8,500 nt of DNA. Origin: Thermoplasmata archaeon M9B2D (GTDB lineage Archaea; Thermoplasmatota; E2; DHVEG-1). The notes beneath the pieces are model-generated. The model did no database searches. It was not told the DNA's origin and was given only the letters and a program-made list of their open reading frames with translations. The stretch is taken from NCBI GenBank assembly GCA_002900555.1, contig MUGD01000082.1:1-8500 (forward strand), written 5' to 3'. Below, in pieces: positions 6,119 to 8,500 of this stretch. A program made the translations under genes and the position numbers. Position 1 is the first letter of the stretch. Each line of letters begins with the position of its first letter.

Positions 6119-6224
6119 CATTTCGGAAGAAACAAGAAAAAAGATTGCTGAGGAAGAATTTAGAGAAATCGTTAAAATTGCTCAAGGCCATAAGAGAACT
6201 TTGCGAGCTTTAGCTAAACATTAA
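6090..6224 (+). CDS. 44-aa ORF overlapping doc, possible antitoxin
   Basis: An ATG-started frame of 44 codons (MAKSKHLEDNISEETRKK and a helical rest ending RALAKH) that begins 29 bp before the end of the Doc-like gene in another frame. It is rich in Lys, Arg and Glu and looks like one or two helices, as small antitoxins do. It lacks the S/T-x-x-x-E-G/N inhibitory motif of Fic antitoxins and is not recognisably Phd. Phd normally lies upstream of Doc, so the order would be reversed. A GAGTGG 7 nt before the ATG is a weak ribosome-binding site. The overlap and the hairpin downstream suggest one transcript with doc. It may be an antitoxin, a Doc partner of other type, or chance; the role is inference. 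Confidence 0.5.
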   Translation: MAKSKHLEDNISEETRKKIAEEEFREIVKIAQGHKRTLRALAKH

Positions 6225-6236
6225 ATTCTTATATTA

Positions 6237-6266
6237 CAATCTAGGAGATTGAATATGATTCAATCT
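6237..6266 (+). terminator. Strong hairpin(s) after the doc module
   Basis: AGATTGAAT (6246-6254) and ATTCAATCT (6258-6266) pair perfectly over 9 bp around an ATG loop and are followed by TTTG. A second CAATCT at 6237-6242 can pair with the same AGATTG, so two structures exclude each other. Best read as the end of the doc transcript; the three-part design is unusual. It lies 12 nt after the 44-aa ORF. Confidence 0.5.
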
Positions 6267-6305
6267 TTGTAGAATATAGTAAATTTCTAGAACAACTATA
6301 AAAAA

Positions 6306-6349
6306 GTACGTCGGGGAGGAGATTTGACAGTCCATTTTACCGGTAAAAA
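6306..6349. repeat. tRNA-Ser-derived att-like repeat R2
   Basis: The first 22 bp match tRNA-Ser 3' sequence 8188-8209 at 20 of 22 positions (a CT to TC change). The next 22 bp are the shared arm with the perfect palindrome TTTTACCGGTAAAA (6334-6347). It separates the doc interval from the fic interval. Confidence 0.7.
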
Positions 6350-6368
6350 CCATAAAGAAAAGGATACT

Positions 6369-6460
6369 CCGATTTGCTTCCAATGTGGAGGGGAAAAAAT
6401 GAGTCCTTGGTTTACTATTCTTTTAAATGTGAAGAGATTTGTTTGGTGTGTTCTATTTTT
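6369..6460 (+). pseudogene. Possible decayed zinc-finger coding remnant
   Basis: Translating plus strand from R2 gives PICFQCGGEKMSPWF, a zinc-knuckle-like C-x2-C (codons at 6375 and 6384). In the next frame YYSFKCEEICLVCSIF adds C-x3-C-x2-C (6428, 6440, 6449). A single frameshift near 6411 would join them into one cysteine-rich module. No start codon or complete frame exists and the segment overlaps the 3' end of fic, so this could be chance. If real, it is debris of a gene once carried by an element here. Confidence 0.2.
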
Positions 6461-7370
6461 TAATATATTCTTTTAGAGCTCTTTTTGATGAGTACCAGAC
6501 TTGTTCGAGTTTGACGGCATCGAGTTTCCCCTGCCTGGCTCTTAAGCTAAGGTATTCTTGTGAGTAGGGTGATTGTTGTGCGAGTTCTTTCAGAGGAATA
6601 AGATGTTCCTCATCGATAAATACAGAGAGGTATAGTTGTAATGATTCATTCATAGCTTTTGAGATAAACTCAGTAAAAGGTGATAAATTTCCTTTGTCTG
6701 CTTGACGAAGTGCATGATAGTAGATTTTTCGTTGCTCTTTTTTGAGGACAACAGGAGGATATCCTTGCTGCATAAAAAATAGGTTCATCGCTAATCTTGC
6801 AACTCTGCCGTTTCCATCGAAAAACGGGTGGATCCAGACCAGTTGATAATGGATGAATGCTGCTTTTTTAAGTGGATGAAACTGGAGTTTTTTAATGGTA
6901 TGAATATAATCGTCCATAAGAGGAATGATTTTTGTGTAACTTGGTGGAGTGATTGATGATCCCGTGATTCTGACATTTCCTGTTCGATATTTTCCAGCGT
7001 CTTTTAACAAGCCTTTGGTAACGATTTCATGAATTTGTTGAATGTTCTCCTGGGAGAATGGTTTTTTTTGTTGAACGAGTTGTACGATGAAATCGAATGC
7101 GTCTGCATCATTTCGTGCTTCGATATGGTCTTTTAATGGCTTTCCTCCGATGGTTATTCCTTCTTCTAAAACCAGTTTTGTTTCTTGTAATGTCAAGGTG
7201 TTTCCTTCGATGGCATCTGAGTGATATGTATGTCGAATTCTTAGATCTTCGAGGAGTCTTTGTGCAGCATCTTTTGGGAGTGGTCTGAGACTGTCTAGTC
7301 GTCGTTTTTTTTCATTTATGTTTCTTAATAATGATTCACTGATGATAATATCGGTATCGGCACTATTCAT
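6453..7370 (-). CDS. Fic family protein, self-inhibited, with C-terminal HTH
   Basis: A 305-aa Fic-domain protein. Fic enzymes usually transfer AMP from ATP to Ser, Thr or Tyr of a target. Seen: an N-terminal helical region with the inhibitory motif S51-DAI-E55-G56, matching S/T-x-x-x-E-G/N, so the active site is blocked from within the same chain (class II arrangement); the complete catalytic motif HPFFDGNGRVAR (181-192); the substrate-side flap region near GNVRITGSSITPPSY (131-145); and a C-terminal winged/MerR-type helix-turn-helix (about 257-303, including PYSQEYLSLRARQGKLDAVK). Length and domain order are typical of archaeal and bacterial Fic-HTH proteins. No separate antitoxin is present or needed. 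The tail and the ATATCGG sites at its promoter suggest it controls its own transcription. No ribosome-binding site precedes the ATG. The target is unknown; domain calls are firm. Confidence 0.93.
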   Translation of the reverse strand: MNSADTDIIISESLLRNINEKKRRLDSLRPLPKDAAQRLLEDLRIRHTYHSDAIEGNTLTLQETKLVLEEGITIGGKPLKDHIEARNDADAFDFIVQLVQQKKPFSQENIQQIHEIVTKGLLKDAGKYRTGNVRITGSSITPPSYTKIIPLMDDYIHTIKKLQFHPLKKAAFIHYQLVWIHPFFDGNGRVARLAMNLFFMQQGYPPVVLKKEQRKIYYHALRQADKGNLSPFTEFISKAMNESLQLYLSVFIDEEHLIPLKELAQQSPYSQEYLSLRARQGKLDAVKLEQVWYSSKRALKEYIKK

Positions 7371-7433
7371 GTTTTACCGATATGTAGTAGTAGCTATATA
7401 TCGGTATCGGTTAAATTTTTAAATATCCGATAT
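7348..7433 (-). promoter_or_regulatory. fic promoter with repeated ATATCGG operator sites
   Basis: ATATCGGTATCGG occurs exactly twice (7348-7360 inside the gene start, 7398-7410 upstream). TACCGATAT (7375-7383) is the inverse of the first nine bases, and ATATCCGATAT (7423-7433) is a near-perfect palindrome of the same half-site. A TATA-like TTTAAAAATTTAA-type stretch on the minus strand (about 7411-7423) lies among them and predicts transcription start near 7392. The sites cover TATA box, start and first codons, as expected for tight autorepression. Confidence 0.6.
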
Positions 7434-7535
7434 TCATAACAAACTGTCCAGACTTTTTCCCTTGTTTAACATACAGAAAATCTTAATCAATTTTTTATCA
7501 ATGGTCAACATTACTTTTAAAAAAAGGAAATAAAA

Positions 7536-7579
7536 GTACGCTGGGTAGGAGATTTGATAGCCCGTTTTACCGGTAAAAA
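7536..7579. repeat. tRNA-Ser-derived att-like repeat R3 (best preserved)
   Basis: The first 22 bp match tRNA-Ser 3' sequence 8188-8209 at 21 of 22 positions (G to T at 7546). The adjoining arm carries the perfect palindrome TTTTACCGGTAAAA (7564-7577). It is the copy nearest the tRNA gene and the least diverged from it. Confidence 0.75.
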
Positions 7580-7639
7580 TAGGAATGTACTATTCATTAT
7601 AGGTAATATAAAAACAAGAAGAATTTTGCACAGAAAATT

Positions 7640-7924
7640 TTATTCTATACGCCCATATCCAAGTTCTCTTTTTAGTAAATCAATAACCCTTACTTCTTGT
7701 TTTATAATGACGTAAATAATTCGATAATCACCAACACGTAAACGATATTTTTTCGGATGTGTATCTTTAAGTAATTTAATATCACACTTTGATCGAGAGG
7801 TGAATGGATTCTCTTTGAGTTCTCCTAAAGATCTTTTTATTTGATTACGCAAAGTGTTTGGCAGTTGTTGGTATTTATGCTGAAATGTCCGTGAAACGAG
7901 AACAATATAGGGCATTTTCGTCAC
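7640..7924 (-). CDS. RelE/ParE-family toxin
   Basis: A 94-aa RelE-fold protein; RelE-type toxins are ribosome-dependent mRNA endonucleases, whereas ParE relatives poison gyrase. Seen: an N-terminal strand (YIVLVSRTF), a two-helix hairpin (about 14-38), then KYRLRVGDYRIIYVI and VRVIDLLKRELGYGRI, the beta-sheet and C-terminal end typical of archaeal RelE proteins, with conserved Arg residues and a Tyr near the C-terminus. The start is GTG at 7924, which overlaps the antitoxin stop as GTGA, so translation is probably coupled. An ATG three codons later (7915) is an alternative. It lies last in the cassette next to R3. AT-rich (18 of 60 GC at 7741-7800). mRNA cleavage is the likely activity by family, not shown. 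Confidence 0.87.
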   Translation of the reverse strand: MTKMPYIVLVSRTFQHKYQQLPNTLRNQIKRSLGELKENPFTSRSKCDIKLLKDTHPKKYRLRVGDYRIIYVIIKQEVRVIDLLKRELGYGRIE

Positions 7925-8106
7925 AGCTCATCAAGTGGAATAAATTCATCCTGAGCGAGAATCTTATTCCATTCATCATCAAGCTTTTTCCATGCAAATC
8001 TTCGTAATAATTTTTTTATAATAGTATCGTATGTTTCACCTTTTGTCCCGAGTTGTTGTAAAGCCTGTTTTGTTTCCGGGGTAATTGAAATTGTCGTATT
8101 TGCCAT
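7921..8106 (-). CDS. Antitoxin of the RelE pair, ribbon-helix-helix-like
   Basis: A 61-aa protein beginning MANTTISITPETKQALQQLG, with a short strand, then helix KGETYDTIIKKLLRRF, then an acidic, Trp-containing tail (KKLDDEWNKILAQDEFIPLDEL). The TISI-T-P-E-T-K-x-x-L-x-x-L-G-x-K-G-E-T-Y-D-x-I-I pattern is common in archaeal VapB-like antitoxins of the ribbon-helix-helix type. The N-terminal part should dimerise and bind the operator; the tail should wrap the RelE toxin. It comes first in the pair and overlaps the toxin by 4 bp. A BRE/TATA-like element about 33 nt upstream gives a leader of about 7 nt without ribosome-binding site. The exact antitoxin family name is less certain than the role. 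Confidence 0.82.
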   Translation of the reverse strand: MANTTISITPETKQALQQLGTKGETYDTIIKKLLRRFAWKKLDDEWNKILAQDEFIPLDEL

Positions 8107-8121
8107 AATATCAATAATTAT

Positions 8122-8150
8122 TATAATGATTATAGTATTTATGATTTTCG
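8122..8150 (-). promoter_or_regulatory. Promoter and operator-like palindrome of the TA pair
   Basis: On the minus strand CGAAAAT (8144-8150) and CATAAATAC (8135-8143) look like BRE and TATA, predicting transcription start near 8113. Between TATA and start lies TATAATGATTATA (8122-8134), a perfect inverted repeat with 6-bp arms. This is the expected position for repression by the RHH antitoxin. Confidence 0.5.
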
Positions 8151-8190
8151 ACTAATTCAAAATTTTATATATGCTAGGTCAATGAATGTA

Positions 8191-8276
8191 CGCTGGGGAG
8201 GAGATTTGAACTCCTGAGGTGTTGTCACCAGCGGTTTTCGAGACCGCCGCCGTGGACCGAGCTTGGCTACCCCAGC
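8191..8276 (-). tRNA. tRNA-Ser, anticodon CGA
   Basis: An 86-nt tRNA that folds fully. Acceptor GCTGGGG (8270-8276) pairs with CCCCAGC (8192-8198), with discriminator G at 8191. The anticodon stem GCGGT/ACCGC encloses loop CTCGAAA, giving anticodon CGA for codon UCG. A long variable arm, diagnostic of serine tRNA here, lies at about 8216-8230. The T arm AGGAG-TTCAAAT-CTCCT spans 8199-8215. CCA is not encoded and no intron is present. Its 3' third is the sequence repeated at R1-R3, so it appears to be the integration target. Because the array lies on its 3' side the gene itself stays intact. No transcription signal was disturbed upstream. Confidence 0.96.
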
Positions 8277-8302
8277 ACAGATGTAAGGAGAATCGGTCAA
8301 AA

Positions 8303-8326
8303 GGTTAATTTAAGGGTTTTTTATAT
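8303..8326. promoter_or_regulatory. Divergent promoter region of tRNA-Ser and the ThiS/MoaD gene
   Basis: Only 63 bp separate the two divergent genes. On the minus strand CATATAAAAAA (about 8315-8325) is a good TATA box that would start tRNA transcription near 8295. On the plus strand GGTTAATTTAAG (8303-8314) would start the protein gene near 8334, 6 nt before the ATG at 8340. Confidence 0.45.
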
Positions 8327-8339
8327 GAGTATCGGTCCT

Positions 8340-8500
8340 ATGAAGGTAAAAATCACACGGGTACCGCAAGATACCACAACAGTCGTTGACGTCGAGAAAG
8401 GAGAAACCGTTAAGAATCTGCTGAAACGATTGCAGCTTCGCTCTGATGCTGTGATAGTGGTGCGAGATTCCCGTCCAATCCCTGAGGATGACACCTTGGA
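8340..8500 (+). CDS. ThiS/MoaD-like ubiquitin-fold sulfur carrier, 3' end outside window
   Basis: The first 53 codons of a small beta-grasp protein. MKVKITRVPQDTTTVVDVEKGETVKNLLKRLQL, then DAVIVVRDSRPIPEDDTL, follows the ThiS/MoaD/SAMP pattern: first beta hairpin, the G-E/S-T-V-x-x-L-L helix, then V-I-V-x-R-D-x-x-P-I-P-E-D. These proteins carry sulfur as a C-terminal thiocarboxylate for thiamine, molybdopterin or tRNA thiolation, and archaeal SAMPs also conjugate to proteins. The decisive C-terminal Gly-Gly lies beyond the window. No ribosome-binding site is seen, so translation may be leaderless-like from 8340; an in-frame ATG at 8325 would add five residues. It is divergent from tRNA-Ser and outside the cassette array. 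Which pathway it serves cannot be told here. Confidence 0.82.
   Translation, partial: MKVKITRVPQDTTTVVDVEKGETVKNLLKRLQLRSDAVIVVRDSRPIPEDDTL

Larger units (their letters stand above)
5611..8209. mobile_element. Tandem tRNA-Ser-anchored array of three toxin cassettes
   Basis: Three partial copies of the tRNA-Ser 3' end (5611, 6306, 7536) plus the intact tRNA divide this stretch into intervals of about 695, 1230 and 652 bp. All copies point the same way, and all carry the same extra 22-bp arm on the side away from the flank. This is what successive site-specific insertions of related elements into one tRNA gene would leave, newest next to the tRNA. Each interval holds one toxin-type module: Doc-like with a 44-aa ORF, Fic with an HTH tail, and RHH antitoxin with RelE. 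No integrase or replication gene is visible, so if mobile they must use a recombinase in trans. The mobile-element call is inference from repeat geometry; the repeats themselves are directly visible. Confidence 0.55.

Noticed and set aside
6291..6476. Open frame running through R2 (R-G-G-D-L-T-V-H-F-T-G-K-N), similar in R3, as an integrase N-terminal fragment of SSV-type split integrases
   Set aside because: No start codon at the beginning, nearly every base difference between R2 and R3 changes the amino acid, and R1 does not keep the frame. The repeat looks conserved as DNA, not as protein. Translating any tRNA 3' end on this strand gives a similar G-G-D-L peptide.
5611..7579. R1-R3 as a CRISPR array or as tRNA pseudogenes
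   Set aside because: Spacing is 0.65-1.2 kb and irregular, with genes between, so not CRISPR. Only the tRNA 3' third is present, with a shared non-tRNA arm, so not decayed whole tRNA copies.
8317..8324. TTTTTATA as the plus-strand TATA box for the ThiS/MoaD gene
   Set aside because: It would start transcription after the ATG at 8340. It fits better as the minus-strand TATA box of tRNA-Ser; the upstream TTAATTTAA suits the protein gene.

Overview
The window looks like chromosomal DNA from an uncultured euryarchaeal-type archaeon, possibly Thermoplasmatota-like; I cannot fix the lineage from sequence alone. The archaeal calls are firm. There is a PurP-type purine ligase and a Nep1 rRNA methyltransferase. 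A surface protein ends in a PGF-CTERM-type archaeosortase tail. Promoters are BRE/TATA-like, transcripts end at U-runs, and a tRNA-Ser gene has no encoded CCA.

Left part (1-5500), the ordinary chromosome: the 3' part of ornithine carbamoyltransferase (+) meets a minus-strand run of winged-helix regulator, purP and nep1. purP and nep1 are 3 nt apart and probably co-transcribed. A divergent small ORF (3193-3405, +) converges on endonuclease III (nth, -). Then come a secreted PGF-CTERM protein (-) and a coiled-coil protein (-) whose short leader contains a perfect hairpin.

Right part (5600-8280), the accessory region: the 3' end of tRNA-Ser(CGA), at 8191-8276 on the minus strand, is echoed three times to its left, at about 5611, 6306 and 7536. 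Each echo joins a copy of the tRNA 3' end (acceptor, T-stem and T-loop plus 3 nt of flank) to a second conserved 22-bp block that is absent from the tRNA and is centred on the palindrome TTTTACCGGTAAAA. This is the geometry expected of attachment sites left by related elements that integrated one after another into the same tRNA gene. The copy nearest the tRNA is the best preserved and the farthest is the most decayed. The three intervals (about 0.70, 1.23 and 0.65 kb) each carry one toxin-type module and no integrase: a Doc-like protein with a 44-aa overlapping partner, a self-inhibited Fic protein with a DNA-binding tail, and an RHH-type antitoxin with a RelE-type toxin. I read this as a tRNA-anchored array of non-autonomous toxin cassettes. 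It is the most unusual thing in the window.

Right edge (8277-8500): beyond a 63-bp divergent promoter region begins a ThiS/MoaD-like ubiquitin-fold sulfur-carrier gene, cut off by the window end.
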